Assembly (NCBI RefSeq): GCF_910586915.1
Contig: NZ_CAJULN010000001.1
Span: 62,001-126,000 of the forward strand
Source: an uncultured Bacteroides sp.
GTDB lineage: Bacteria; Bacteroidota; Bacteroidia; Bacteroidales; Bacteroidaceae
Reading direction: 5' to 3'
DNA length: 64,000 nucleotides
Of this stretch, positions 17,301-26,748 are shown one piece after another. Under the pieces are notes generated by a model. The model did no database searches. It was not told the origin of the DNA and saw only the letters and a program-made list of their open reading frames with translations. A program made the position numbers and the translations under genes. The stretch's first letter is position 1. Each line of letters begins with the position of its first letter.

Positions 17301-18181
17301 AGGATACCTTTTTCGTCCTCCTTCCAATAGTCGCGGTTGTAGGCGTTGAGGTGTCCTTCGTAGAAACCGAACTTAGGCAGGAGCACAGGGTTTCCGGTAA
17401 GTTGGTAGAAGTCGTTCAGCAGGGCGACGGCGCCGTCGTTAATCATATAAAAGAGGTCGAGGTAAGAAGAATTGTGAGATAGTTTCACTACGTTTTTTTC
17501 GGTTGCGCCAAAGTCGTATTGCCCTTTCTTGAAGGTGTACCACATCACCCCGTAGCCTTTTGTCGACCAGTAGAATGGGGTGGGAGAAGCGACTCCGCCG
17601 TCGGTCCAACTGTTCTGGTTTTCGATGGCGATGGCTTTTCCTTTGTGAGAGAAGCGTCCGTTCTGTACGCCTCCGCCGTAGAAGTATTCGTCCGGCTGTT
17701 CGCGCAGGCTAACGCTCACTTCCTTCGGGGTAAAGTTCACCGGAGCAATCTGTTCGATGACACAAGCGTTAGTCTGGAGGTTGAATACTTTCATCAGCGA
17801 GGTCTGCTTGTCGAACTCGACCCGTACTTCGGCCGTGGTGAGGACGATGCGGCCCTCTTTTTCGTCCAACGTGAGGGAGGAGAGCTTGCGGCGTGGCTGG
17901 TCGACAAGTATTTGTGCTTCAGGTTTTGCTTCGGGATCGCGGATAATGCCGCCGGAGTTGTCTTGGAAAACACGGAAGATGTTCTCTCCGTAGAAGTCGA
18001 TGGTCATTCGCCGGTTGTTTGCCAGCAGCAAGTCGACTGTGGTCGGGTTTACCCGCTCCGCCCGAAGGATGCCTGGAGAAGCGGACTCCTGTGCGGAAAG
18101 GAACGGCACAGGGAGTAATGACAATACTAACAATGCGATAAACTTGAGATACCGCGAGGAAATGAAACGATTGTTTTTCAT
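14339..18181 (-). CDS. Multidomain GH31 enzyme, probable alpha-N-acetylgalactosaminidase
   Basis: A 1280-residue secreted enzyme. Order: signal peptide (to about 30, LSAQ), N-terminal beta-sandwich, GH31 barrel, DUF5110-type sandwich (about 680-775), fibronectin III (about 857-937), F5/8C/CBM32-like domain (about 938-1078), dockerin-like calcium repeats (about 1080-1140, GDINNDGKIDRNDL and GDINMNGLIDAYDI), and a cohesin-like beta domain to the end. The likely nucleophile is Asp417 (LKTDVAWVGAGYSFG) and the acid/base Asp469 (WSGDQTGG), 52 residues apart. This active-site context and domain set resemble GH31 alpha-GalNAc-ases of subfamily 18 acting on mucin-type O-glycans; specificity is inferred and alpha-glucosidase or xylosidase cannot be excluded. 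It is divergent from the FecR-SusC-SusD-sulfatase-GH20 operon, which supports a host-glycan role. Confidence 0.8.
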   Translation of the reverse strand: MKNNRFISSRYLKFIALLVLSLLPVPFLSAQESASPGILRAERVNPTTVDLLLANNRRMTIDFYGENIFRVFQDNSGGIIRDPEAKPEAQILVDQPRRKLSSLTLDEKEGRIVLTTAEVRVEFDKQTSLMKVFNLQTNACVIEQIAPVNFTPKEVSVSLREQPDEYFYGGGVQNGRFSHKGKAIAIENQNSWTDGGVASPTPFYWSTKGYGVMWYTFKKGQYDFGATEKNVVKLSHNSSYLDLFYMINDGAVALLNDFYQLTGNPVLLPKFGFYEGHLNAYNRDYWKEDEKGILFEDGKRYKESQKDNGGIKESLNGEKGNYQFSARAVIDRYKNHDMPLGWLLPNDGYGAGYGQTETLDGNIANLKSLGDYARQNGVEIGLWTQSDLHPKEGVSALLQRDIVKEVRDAGVRVLKTDVAWVGAGYSFGLNGVADVGHIMPYYGGDARPFIISLDGWAGTQRYAGIWSGDQTGGVWEYIRFHIPTYIGSGLSGQPNICSDMDGIFGGKNATVNIRDFQWKTFTPMQLNMDGWGANEKYPHALGEPATSINRMYLKLKSELMPYTYSFAKEAVDGMPLIRAMFLDYPNDYTHGTATQYQFMYGTDFLVAPIYQNTQADAEGNDIRDGIYLPEGTWIDYFTGEKYEGNCILNNFDTPIWKLPVFVKSGSIIPMTHPHNNVGEIDPSLRIYELYPNRHTATVEYDDDGTTEAYRQEKSVSTLIESDVNAPKHRLTVTLHPAAGNFDGFVKDKKTELRINVTEKPKKLTAKVNGKSVRLTEVNTAADFLQGENVFWYEEAPNLNKFATKGSEFEKVTITKNPQLRVRLAASDITTHRTVVTVEGFRFEPADRHRVSTGALTAPQNAQVTEENREAYTLKPTWDKVPAADFYEIQFNGMRYTTIRNTHLLFEGLEAETPYTFQVRAVNKDGVSDWSEIRVTTKANPLEFAIHSIEGESTAPSQGGFGVNRLFNFSESGDTWHTKYGAKAIPLDLVIDLKTVNQLDKFHYLPRTDAGNGTLLKGSVAYSMDKEHWTEAGAFDWKRNGDVKVFEFADRPTARYIKLHITEGVGNYASGRELYVFKVPGTASYLQGDINNDGKIDRNDLTSYMNYTGLRRGDSDYEGYISKGDINMNGLIDAYDISVVATQLDGGVGRKDTLKVSGSLSISTPKRLYQKDEIVEIRVKGNDLKAVNALSFALPYDQNDYEFAGVELLNMKAMENLTYDRLHTNGVKSLYPTFVNIGKQETLNGSADLFVLKLKAKRKVKFELTLKDGILVDKELRMHSF

Positions 18182-18559
18182 GCTTTATTTATTTATTTGA
18201 AAATTAGATACTAAGATTGATTTGTCGCAATACTAATGATAAATACACGCAAATACCCTGCTACCCTAATTTTATAGCTGTTTTTTATATATTCTTTATT
18301 CTTATTGCTTTTTTTACATATTTTCCAACGTTGAAACCCGTGTTTGAAATCTTCCCCAAAAGTAAGGTTTTATTTCATGCAATCCCAATGGTAGCCTGGA
18401 AAATTTCATCCGTCTCCTCACTTTTATATCCTACCGATGCAGGTTGCAAGAGATATAAAATGTGCCATTCTCCTCATAAAAAACATAATTTAACTGTGTG
18501 TATTTCGTCCTCTGCGTGTCTTGCTTATAGAAAGCATTCAAAAACATATCAACAGTACA
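18182..18559. other. Divergent control region of the O-glycan PUL
   Basis: This 378-nt AT-rich gap separates the GH31 gene (minus) from fecR (plus). A weak minus-strand promoter may be formed by TTG and TAATTTTC just upstream of GH31. No full TAnnTTTG box is evident for fecR, as might be expected if an alternative (ECF) sigma factor drives it. No coding sequence is supported. Confidence 0.4.
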
Positions 18560-19576
18560 ATGAACAATACCCTCAAAATAATAAAGAGTTTCGTTGCCAT
18601 CCTGGCAAGCCACGAACTTAAAGTCAAATTCTGGAACTGGCTGGTAGCCCCTTCCATGCAAAAGGAAAAAGAAGAGGCCCTGTTGCATCTGTGGGATACA
18701 CAGCAGTTTAAGGCAGACAAAAGCACCTACGAATCGCTTCGTAAGTTTAAAGACAGCATCCACGCCAACAAGCCACACAGAAGCCTGTCCATTCGCCGGC
18801 AAATGATGCGCATAGCCGCCATACTGCTACTTCCTTTACTGGGAATGGCAACGGCCTACTACTATTTAAACACAAGAACCGCAGCGATTGAAATCCTGGA
18901 ATGCATTGCCCCAGAAGGAGAGACAAAAGAGGTGATTCTGCCGGACGGCTCCGGAGTGACATTAAATTCGGGCACCGTATTAGTATATCCCTCCGAGTTC
19001 ACCGCCGCGACAAGAACCGTCTACCTGTCGGGAGAAGGCTACTTCAACGTCACCAAAAAGTCACACCACCCGTTCGTTGTGAAAACCCAGCATCTCAATG
19101 TACAAGTACTGGGAACCAGCTTCAACCTCCAGGCCTATCCACTGAACTCCAAAACAACGACCACCCTCCTCACAGGCTCCGTAAAAGTGGAAAAGACAAC
19201 CAATCCCGGCCAATCCGTCACCTTAACCCCCAACCAGCAGTTGAACTACGACAATTATACAGGAGAATTCAACACGAAAGATATTGACGCAACACTCTAC
19301 TGCGAATGGACGAAAGGAAGGCTGAACTTCATCACCGTCCCTCTGAAAGAAATTTTCAGAACCCTGGAAAGAACCTATGCAGTCACCTTCCAGGTATCGT
19401 CCGGCCTGTTGCAGTCCGACTTGTACACCACCGACCTGTACACCATCAAGTTCGACCAAAGAGACGAGATAACCAACGTCATGAACATCGTGACCAAAAC
19501 CGTAGGAAGCATCACCTACAAACAGAAAGACAAACAGACCATCGTGGTCTATCCCATTAAAAAAGAAAGGAGGTAA
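18560..19576 (+). CDS. FecR family anti-sigma factor
   Basis: About 338 residues from the ATG at 18560; an in-frame TTG 39 nt earlier is less likely. It has a cytoplasmic N-terminal part, one membrane helix (AAILLLPLLGMATAYYYL, about 80-97) and a periplasmic FecR domain (PEGETKEVILPDGSGVTLNSGT, YLSGEGYFNV, FVVKTQHLNVQVLGTSFNL) with a C-terminal DUF4974-like region that contacts the STN domain of SusC. It should hold its ECF sigma factor until SusC signals glycan binding. The sigma gene is not adjacent; the best candidate is at 28934, the last gene of this cluster. Confidence 0.9.
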   Translation: MNNTLKIIKSFVAILASHELKVKFWNWLVAPSMQKEKEEALLHLWDTQQFKADKSTYESLRKFKDSIHANKPHRSLSIRRQMMRIAAILLLPLLGMATAYYYLNTRTAAIEILECIAPEGETKEVILPDGSGVTLNSGTVLVYPSEFTAATRTVYLSGEGYFNVTKKSHHPFVVKTQHLNVQVLGTSFNLQAYPLNSKTTTTLLTGSVKVEKTTNPGQSVTLTPNQQLNYDNYTGEFNTKDIDATLYCEWTKGRLNFITVPLKEIFRTLERTYAVTFQVSSGLLQSDLYTTDLYTIKFDQRDEITNVMNIVTKTVGSITYKQKDKQTIVVYPIKKERR

Positions 19577-19695
19577 ACATACAAAAAAGGGAACCAAAAA
19601 GTAAGTGGCATTATTTCCGATTCCCCAAATCAATTTACAACAACTACATTTTTTAAGACCTTAAAAAGAGTATCAATTGATTAATACACAAAATT

Positions 19696-22600
19696 ATGAA
19701 ATTTAAAATAAAACTCAAGAGTAATGCTCCCGTAAAAATCTATAAAACAATAGGGTTATTGTTGGCTTTATGTTTTTATAACAATCTTTACGGACAAAAC
19801 CAAGTAATAACCGTCTACGGAAACAACCAGACGCTCATTAAAATCTTTGAACAGATAGAACGGCAGACATCCTTAAGCATCTCCTACAACGAGACCAAAC
19901 TCGACGTGAAGCGGAAGATAAAAGAGAACTACATAAACCAACCTCTCTCCTTTATCATGGACAGCCTGTTGAAAAACACCGGCAATGCATGGCAGATAGA
20001 ACAAAGACACCTCATCATCAGCCCCATTGTGCAAGACAAAAAACAAGAGACCTCCCCATCTTCTCCAAAGAAAAGAATAACCGGCAAGGTGAGCGGGCAG
20101 ACGGGCGAGCCGCTTATCGGGGCAAATATCACCGTGGCAGACTATCCCAACTTGGCCACCATCACCGATATAGAAGGAAACTTCGCGCTGGAAATACCGG
20201 AGCATTCCACCCTCAACGTTTCATACTTAGGCTATCTGGCGCAGAAAATTAAAGTGACCGACAAAAACCACCTGAACGTCGTACTGGCAGAAGACTCACA
20301 AACCTTAAACGAAATAGTGGTGGTAGGCTACGGTTCTCAAAAGAAAGCCAACCTGACAGGCTCCATCGCAACCGTGAAGATGGACGACATCGCATCCAAC
20401 CGGCCGCTCCTCAACGTCTCAGACGCCTTGCAGGGAGTCGTACCCGGATTAATGGTGTCGAGCAATGGGAACGACCCGGGCAATTCCAAGAAGTTTCAGA
20501 TTCGCGGAGCCTATTCCGTCGGTATCAAGAACGACGACGGAACCTATGGCAATACCATCAGCCCGCTCATCCTGATAGACAACGTAGAGGGCAACATCGA
20601 TATGCTGAATCCCGAAGACATCGAATCGGTCACTGTGCTGAAAGATGCCGCCTCGGCTGCCATCTACGGCGCACGTGCGGCAGGCGGAGTTATCCTCATC
20701 ACCACCAAACAGGCCAAATCGGGCACGGCTTTCCAACTGAATTACAACAATAACATCGGCTTCTCACGCGCCATCAACCTCCCGCGGCAGGCACCGCTCA
20801 TGGATTACCTGAAAGCCTACTCCGACGCCGCCGGAGATGAATTCTGGACCGGAAGGGCAAGTGTAAGCAAATGGATGCAATATTTGAGCGAATACCAGAA
20901 AGACCCCTCGTCAATCTCCACTGTGGGCGACGGAATTTTCAAAGACTCGGACGGGGCACTGTATTACCTGAATGAAAAAGACCTGATAAAAAATATGTTG
21001 GACAACGGCTTCCAGATGACGCACAACCTATCCGCAAGCGGAGGAACCGACAAACTGCGCTACCGCCTTTCGGGTTCCTACGTAACGAGCGACGGAGTGC
21101 TCATTACGGACAAGGATAAATATAAAAGATTGAACATCAATGCCTTCATATCGGCCGATATCACCAAATGGTTCACACAAGAAGCCAACATCAGTTATGC
21201 ACACAGCCACAAGAGCCTGCCCGAATCAACCCTCTTCGAAGGATTCTACTCCTTACGGTTAGCTTCCTTTTATCCGGAAGGGAATATGCCCAAAGAGATA
21301 TCGGGAGCATCCCAAGACTTGCCCCTTTTCACCCCGCGCAACCAGATACTATGGGCCAACTCCTCCAAAACTCTCAATGATAATCCGAGAATATTCCTGA
21401 AGTCAATCATAAAGCCCTTTAAAGGGTTCGAAGCCGTTTTCGAATATACATTCGACAAACACATCTACGATTATCACTGGTACACCGGCAGCACCACCTA
21501 TGCTACCATCGAATCGGGCAACAACATCACACCGGCCAAAGGCGAAGATTACCTGAGGAAGAAGAAGCAATATACCGACTACAACTCATTCAACATCTAC
21601 GGAACATACAACCTGGACATCGGAAACCATAAACTGAAATTCATGGCAGGATTCAACCAAGAATCCAGTTATCTGGAGCTGCTGGATGTTTACTCCTATG
21701 GCCAGGCAGCCGTCGAAGTGCCCGCAATGGGTTCGGGAACCTCAACCATAAAAGCCACCGACTCTTACAGCGAATATGCCATACGGGGAGGTTACTTCCG
21801 GGCAAACTACAGCTACCTCGACAAATACCTGCTGGAAATAAACGGACGGTACGACGGTTCTTCCAAATTCCCCAAAAACTCCCGTTTCAGTTTCAACCCC
21901 TCCATCTCCGGAGGATGGCAGATTGCCGAAGAAAAATTCATGGAGCCTGCCCGAAACTGGCTCGACGGACTGAAACTACGTGCTTCCTACGGCGTCATCG
22001 GAAACCAGAACGTGCCGCCCTACGCATTTATCCCCACGATGGATGTCAACAACAAGTTTTCGGGATGGTTGGCAAACGGCACTTACGTCACCGCCGTCAC
22101 TACCCTGCCTGCCCTTGTCAGCAGTAGCTTTACCTGGGAGAAAGTGCATAATCTGGACCTCGGCCTGGACGTTACTTTATTCCAAAACCGCCTGAACGCA
22201 ACGTTAGGCTGGTATCAGCGCCAAACCTTAGGTATGCTTGCTCCGGGCATCGATTTACCCGCCATCGTAGGAGCCAGCGCCCCTTACCAAAACACTGCCG
22301 ATATGCGCACAAGAGGCTGGGAAGCGGCACTCAACTGGAGAGACCGCATCGGAAAAGTATCTTACTCCATCGGATTCAACCTAACCGACAATCAGTCGGA
22401 AATAACAAAGTACGACGCCAATACATCCAAGATACTGACCGATAGCAACGGCAGGGCACTGTTTTACAAAGGGCAGCAATTAGGAGAAATATGGGGATAC
22501 GTAGCCGACGGATTCTATACGGTGAACGATTTTGAAAGCACTTCCACTTGGAAACTGAACGACGGTATCGCCCGATTAGACGGATACAACCCGCGTCCGG

Positions 22601-23223
22601 GCGATCTCAAATTCAAGAATTTACGGGACGACGAGCGGGGAAACAACGTCATCTCATCGGGCGACAATACTGCCGACAACCCGGGCGACCGGAAAATCAT
22701 CGGCAACAACACTCCGCGCTATCTGTATGGTATAAACCTGGGAGGAAGCTATGCCGGATTCGATTTGAACATCTTTATGCAGGGTACAGGCAAACGGGAT
22801 ACGTGGATTAGCAATGTATTGGTCTTTCCCCTTTACAATGATTTCAAATTCATCCCGCTCTACGAAGGTTTGAACGACTACTGGCAACCCATAGACGCAG
22901 CCAACAATAACTATGAGGCCGTAAATCCCAACGCCAAATACCCGCGCATTTACGAAAACTATGGAAACAGTGCCTCCAATTACCGCCAATCGGACAAATA
23001 CCTGATGAATGCCTCGTATTTCAGAATAAAGAACGTCACTTTATCATATACAGTGCCCAAGCGCTGGATAAATAGCATCTCGCTCAAGCAGTTGAAAGGC
23101 TTCGTGAGTGTCGAAAACCTGGCTACCTTCTCCTCGCTGCCCAAAGGAATCGACCCCGAAACACTGATATGGAAATATCCCGCGTTCAGAACCGTGTCAT
23201 TTGGTATCAACCTTACACTCTAA
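19696..23223 (+). CDS. SusC/RagA TonB-dependent transporter with STN domain
   Basis: An outer-membrane importer of 1175 residues. After the signal peptide (ends near LYGQ) comes an STN signalling domain (about 45-110, NQTLIKIFEQIERQTSLSISY), then a carboxypeptidase-regulatory-like domain (KRITGKVSGQTGEPLIGANI), the TonB box region and plug (VVVGYGSQKKANLTGS, AIYGARAAGGVILITTK), and a 22-strand barrel ending in GINLTL. The STN domain marks it as a sensor that acts through FecR/sigma. It forms the active transporter with the SusD gene 19 nt downstream. The imported glycan is probably a host O-glycan, judging from the GH31, sulfatase and GH20 neighbours. Confidence 0.95.
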   Translation: MKFKIKLKSNAPVKIYKTIGLLLALCFYNNLYGQNQVITVYGNNQTLIKIFEQIERQTSLSISYNETKLDVKRKIKENYINQPLSFIMDSLLKNTGNAWQIEQRHLIISPIVQDKKQETSPSSPKKRITGKVSGQTGEPLIGANITVADYPNLATITDIEGNFALEIPEHSTLNVSYLGYLAQKIKVTDKNHLNVVLAEDSQTLNEIVVVGYGSQKKANLTGSIATVKMDDIASNRPLLNVSDALQGVVPGLMVSSNGNDPGNSKKFQIRGAYSVGIKNDDGTYGNTISPLILIDNVEGNIDMLNPEDIESVTVLKDAASAAIYGARAAGGVILITTKQAKSGTAFQLNYNNNIGFSRAINLPRQAPLMDYLKAYSDAAGDEFWTGRASVSKWMQYLSEYQKDPSSISTVGDGIFKDSDGALYYLNEKDLIKNMLDNGFQMTHNLSASGGTDKLRYRLSGSYVTSDGVLITDKDKYKRLNINAFISADITKWFTQEANISYAHSHKSLPESTLFEGFYSLRLASFYPEGNMPKEISGASQDLPLFTPRNQILWANSSKTLNDNPRIFLKSIIKPFKGFEAVFEYTFDKHIYDYHWYTGSTTYATIESGNNITPAKGEDYLRKKKQYTDYNSFNIYGTYNLDIGNHKLKFMAGFNQESSYLELLDVYSYGQAAVEVPAMGSGTSTIKATDSYSEYAIRGGYFRANYSYLDKYLLEINGRYDGSSKFPKNSRFSFNPSISGGWQIAEEKFMEPARNWLDGLKLRASYGVIGNQNVPPYAFIPTMDVNNKFSGWLANGTYVTAVTTLPALVSSSFTWEKVHNLDLGLDVTLFQNRLNATLGWYQRQTLGMLAPGIDLPAIVGASAPYQNTADMRTRGWEAALNWRDRIGKVSYSIGFNLTDNQSEITKYDANTSKILTDSNGRALFYKGQQLGEIWGYVADGFYTVNDFESTSTWKLNDGIARLDGYNPRPGDLKFKNLRDDERGNNVISSGDNTADNPGDRKIIGNNTPRYLYGINLGGSYAGFDLNIFMQGTGKRDTWISNVLVFPLYNDFKFIPLYEGLNDYWQPIDAANNNYEAVNPNAKYPRIYENYGNSASNYRQSDKYLMNASYFRIKNVTLSYTVPKRWINSISLKQLKGFVSVENLATFSSLPKGIDPETLIWKYPAFRTVSFGINLTL

Positions 23224-23242
23224 CCATTCATTCGATGACATT

Positions 23243-25156
23243 ATGAAAAATATATTTATATACACAGCTATTTTATCAGGGCTTATCTTTTCAGGATGCA
23301 ACGACAGTTTCCTCGACAGATACCCCAAGACAAGCCTTACGGAGCAAAACGCTTTCACGTCGTACGACAACTTCAAAACTTTCATGTGGCCCTGTTACAA
23401 CATATTCACCAACAATACTATCGGTACCTCGGTAGGCCACAGAGGCCAGGAGTCTCACTATCTGGGCGATGTATATGCAGGATATCTCGAAAACAAGAAT
23501 GTGAACGGGTTCAATAAATATGCCTTCCAGACGGTAGGCAGCGTGGCTTTGGGCAATGGTTGGGATTTCTCCGCCTTTATCCGCCGTACGAACCTGATGC
23601 TGTCGCACATCGACGACTCAACGATGTCGCCCGAAGAGAAAGACCATTGGAAGGCAGTCGGCTACTTTTTCCATTCCTACTGGTATATGGAGCTGATAGA
23701 CCGGTTTGGAGACGTTCCCTGGGTAGACAAGCTATTGAATGAAAACTCGGAAGAGTTGCAAGGCAAGCGGGAGCCCAGAAAAACAGTGGCCGACAAAGTA
23801 CTCGAACGGCTGAAGTGGGCCGAAGAGCATATCGGGGATTTCAGTGCCAAAGATGGCCCCAACACCATCAGCCAAGACTGCATCAGAGCGGCCTTGTCGC
23901 GCTTTGCCCTGCGCGAAGCCACATGGCGCAAATATCACGAGATGGGCGACTACGACGCATACCTCGACGAATGCATCCGCGTCTCCGCCCTCTTGATGGA
24001 CGACTATCCTACGCTGTACGAAGGCACCGACGGCCAACCCGCAGCAGGATATGGCGAAATGTGGACAACGGAAGACCTCGGCAAAGTTCCGGGAATCATC
24101 TTGTACAAAGAGTATGCGCCCAATATTAACGCCACACAACTCAATTATTACGAGCATACCTCGGCGCATTGGGTGGAGATGAACCAGGCAACGGTCGACC
24201 TCTATCTGATGAAAAACGGAAAACCCATCACGAATGGCGACTCCGAATACGAAGGCGACCGAGATATGTACTCGACTTTCCGCAACAGAGACCCTCGTCT
24301 CTACCATACGGTCATCCCGCCCTACAAAATCAAAGAGGGCAAAGGAGAGTATCCGACATGGTCGTACACGGGCAACCTTGCCGACCGGGAATACATCGAC
24401 ATCATGGGAGCTAACACCACTTGCAGCAATCCCGGAGTAGGTATGAAACGCCTGCCGGCACAGAACTGGTCGGCCTCAATCGTACCCGAAATTCCCCGCT
24501 TAGGAACAGGCTCGTTCATTTCCTGCCGTTCGGGCTACTATGTATGGAAGAACTACGACAGTTGGGAAAACAACCCGGCACTGAACACCGCCGACAAGCC
24601 CATTTTCAAGATAGAAGAAGTATTGCTGAACTATGCCGAAGCAATGTGGGAAAAAGGCGAATTTGACCAGACTGTAGCGAATCAGACAATCAACAAACTG
24701 CGCAAACGGGCAGGAGTAGCCGAAATGCAAGTAGATGAGATAGACGGGAATTTCGATACGGAACGGGGAAAATACTATCCGAAAGGAAATACGGAAGGCG
24801 TGAAGGTGGACCCTGTGCTATGGGAAATCCGCAGAGAGCGTATCGTCGAGTTGATGGGCGAGGGCTTCGGTTTTTACGACGTGCGGCGTTGGCGGATGGC
24901 TCCCTGGTTTATCAACAAGACTGCCAAAGGGTTGTGGATGAAGAAAGCCGACCTGCCTGCCGACATGAAACTTTTGAACGAGGAGACAGGAACGGCCGAC
25001 CCGTCCGGCACAATGACCGAAGGGTATGTATTTCTGTTCAACAACCCTATCGTAGAGGGGAAGGGCTGGCTGGATAAATATTATCTTTACCAAATACCTA
25101 CCAACGAAATCCTGCTCAATCCCAATCTGGCTCCCAACAATCCCGGTTGGGATTAA
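23243..25156 (+). CDS. SusD/RagB glycan-binding lipoprotein
   Basis: A 637-residue surface lipoprotein starting MKNIFIYTAILSG with lipobox Cys19 (IFSGC), then the SusD hallmark DSFLDRYPKTSLTEQNAFTSYDN. The middle has the TPR-like helices (EKDHWKAVGYFFHSYWYMELIDRFGDVPWV), and the end has the conserved IRRERIVELMGEGFGFYDVRRW and LNPNLAPNNPGWD segments. It caps the SusC barrel and captures oligosaccharide. An earlier in-frame start at 23201 would overlap susC and remove the leader from the N-terminus, so 23243 is chosen. Confidence 0.95.
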   Translation: MKNIFIYTAILSGLIFSGCNDSFLDRYPKTSLTEQNAFTSYDNFKTFMWPCYNIFTNNTIGTSVGHRGQESHYLGDVYAGYLENKNVNGFNKYAFQTVGSVALGNGWDFSAFIRRTNLMLSHIDDSTMSPEEKDHWKAVGYFFHSYWYMELIDRFGDVPWVDKLLNENSEELQGKREPRKTVADKVLERLKWAEEHIGDFSAKDGPNTISQDCIRAALSRFALREATWRKYHEMGDYDAYLDECIRVSALLMDDYPTLYEGTDGQPAAGYGEMWTTEDLGKVPGIILYKEYAPNINATQLNYYEHTSAHWVEMNQATVDLYLMKNGKPITNGDSEYEGDRDMYSTFRNRDPRLYHTVIPPYKIKEGKGEYPTWSYTGNLADREYIDIMGANTTCSNPGVGMKRLPAQNWSASIVPEIPRLGTGSFISCRSGYYVWKNYDSWENNPALNTADKPIFKIEEVLLNYAEAMWEKGEFDQTVANQTINKLRKRAGVAEMQVDEIDGNFDTERGKYYPKGNTEGVKVDPVLWEIRRERIVELMGEGFGFYDVRRWRMAPWFINKTAKGLWMKKADLPADMKLLNEETGTADPSGTMTEGYVFLFNNPIVEGKGWLDKYYLYQIPTNEILLNPNLAPNNPGWD

Positions 25157-25203
25157 GCGCATCGCCGGTGACGCATTCATTTTTTAATGCTTATAATATA
25201 ACA

Positions 25204-26721
25204 ATGAAAACAACAAATCTATTAATCGGACTATCAACATTCGCGCTGGCTACCCATGTACAAGCGAAAAAGGACAATCCCCCCAACATCATCTACATCA
25301 TTATGGATGATTTGGGCTATGGCGACATAGGATGTTACGGACAGGAAAAAATCGAAACGCCCAATATCGACCTGCTGTATCAAAACGGGATGCACTTCAC
25401 CCAGCATTACAGCGGTTCGCCGGTGTCTGCCCCCGCACGCTGTGTACTGATGACGGGTATGCACTCCGGACACGCGCAGATACGTGCCAACGACGAGATG
25501 GTCTCCCGGGGCAGTGTCAGCAATTGCGATTCGATGTACGTGCACCCTTATCTGGAAGGGCAGTTCCCGCTCAAGCACAACACCATGACCTTAGGACGCA
25601 TGATGCAAAGCGCCGGCTACAAAACCGGATGTTTCGGCAAATGGGGACTGGGATATCCGGGGTCGGACGGAACGCCCAACAAACAGGGTTTCGACAGCTT
25701 CTACGGGTATAACTGCCAGCGCCAGGCGCACAATTACTACCCCGCCTTCCTCTATAAGAACGAAAACAGAGTCTACCTCGACAACCCGGTGATAGACCCG
25801 CATTCCTGCAAGCTGACTTCCGATGCCGACCCCCGGGATGCAGGCAATTACGCTCGGTTTACACAGAAAGAGTATGCCAACGACCTGATTTTCGACGAAC
25901 TGATTACGTTTGTCGACGAGAACAGGAAAGCACCGTTCTTTCTGATGTGGACTACTCCGCTACCGCACGTCTCCCTGCAGGCTCCCGAACGTTGGGTAGA
26001 GTACTACGTGAAGAAGTTCGGCGACGAAAAACCCTACACAGGAACAGCCGGATACCTGCCTTGCAGGTATCCGCACGCAACGTATGCGGCAATGATAAGC
26101 TATTTCGACGAGCAAATAGGCAAGTTGGTTGAAAAGCTGAAAGCAGAGGGGATATACGACAACACCCTTATCATGTTTACTTCCGACAACGGCCCCACAT
26201 TCAACGGCGGTTCGGATTCACCGTGGTTCAACAGTGGCGGCCCGTTCAAATCTCAATACGGATGGGGAAAGAACTTCGTGCACGAAGGCGGGATACGCGT
26301 ACCTGCCATTGTCTGCTGGCCGGGCAAAATCAAACCGGGAACCGCTACGGACCACATCTCGGGCTTTCAGGATATGATGCCTACGCTGGCGGAGATAGCA
26401 AAGATTCCGTGCCCGCCGACCGATGGAATCAGTTTCCTGCCCACCCTCTTAGGAGAGCGGAAGAAGCAAAAGCAACACGAATATCTCTATTGGGAGTATC
26501 CGGACCCGTCGGTAGGCTCAAAAGCCATCCGTATGGGAAAATGGAAAGGAATCATCGACAACATCCGGAAAGGCAATGACAAAATGAAACTTTACAACCT
26601 GGAAACAGACCTCAAAGAAGAAAATGACATTGCACATCAACATCCCGATATCGTGATGAAACTGGCAGAGTTAATCAAACAGGCTCATACGGAGCCGGAA
26701 AACCCGAAATTCAGGTTCTAA
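25204..26721 (+). CDS. Family S1 sulfatase, serine type
   Basis: A 505-residue periplasmic sulfatase with a signal peptide (TFALATHVQA). The N-terminal metal site reads NIIYIIMDDLGYGDIG, and the maturation signature (C/S)xPxR is SAPAR, so the residue converted to formylglycine is Ser75. This needs an anaerobic radical-SAM sulfatase-maturing enzyme encoded elsewhere. Further conserved segments are GYKTGCFGKWGLG, TTPLPHVSLQ, FTSDNGPTFNGG and GGIRVPAIVCWPGKI. It hydrolyses sulfate esters from sugars; next to GH20 and GH31 genes the likely targets are sulfated Gal, GalNAc or GlcNAc of mucin-type glycans. The subfamily cannot be fixed by eye. Confidence 0.9.
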   Translation: MKTTNLLIGLSTFALATHVQAKKDNPPNIIYIIMDDLGYGDIGCYGQEKIETPNIDLLYQNGMHFTQHYSGSPVSAPARCVLMTGMHSGHAQIRANDEMVSRGSVSNCDSMYVHPYLEGQFPLKHNTMTLGRMMQSAGYKTGCFGKWGLGYPGSDGTPNKQGFDSFYGYNCQRQAHNYYPAFLYKNENRVYLDNPVIDPHSCKLTSDADPRDAGNYARFTQKEYANDLIFDELITFVDENRKAPFFLMWTTPLPHVSLQAPERWVEYYVKKFGDEKPYTGTAGYLPCRYPHATYAAMISYFDEQIGKLVEKLKAEGIYDNTLIMFTSDNGPTFNGGSDSPWFNSGGPFKSQYGWGKNFVHEGGIRVPAIVCWPGKIKPGTATDHISGFQDMMPTLAEIAKIPCPPTDGISFLPTLLGERKKQKQHEYLYWEYPDPSVGSKAIRMGKWKGIIDNIRKGNDKMKLYNLETDLKEENDIAHQHPDIVMKLAELIKQAHTEPENPKFRF

Positions 26722-26748
26722 ACCGAAAACTTATAATACATCCATATC

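Noticed and set aside
14327..17482. 1051-residue open frame on the plus strand
   Set aside because: It lies wholly opposite the GH31 gene, has low-complexity His/Val/Cys-rich translation and no signature, whereas the minus frame has clear GH31, FN3 and dockerin motifs.
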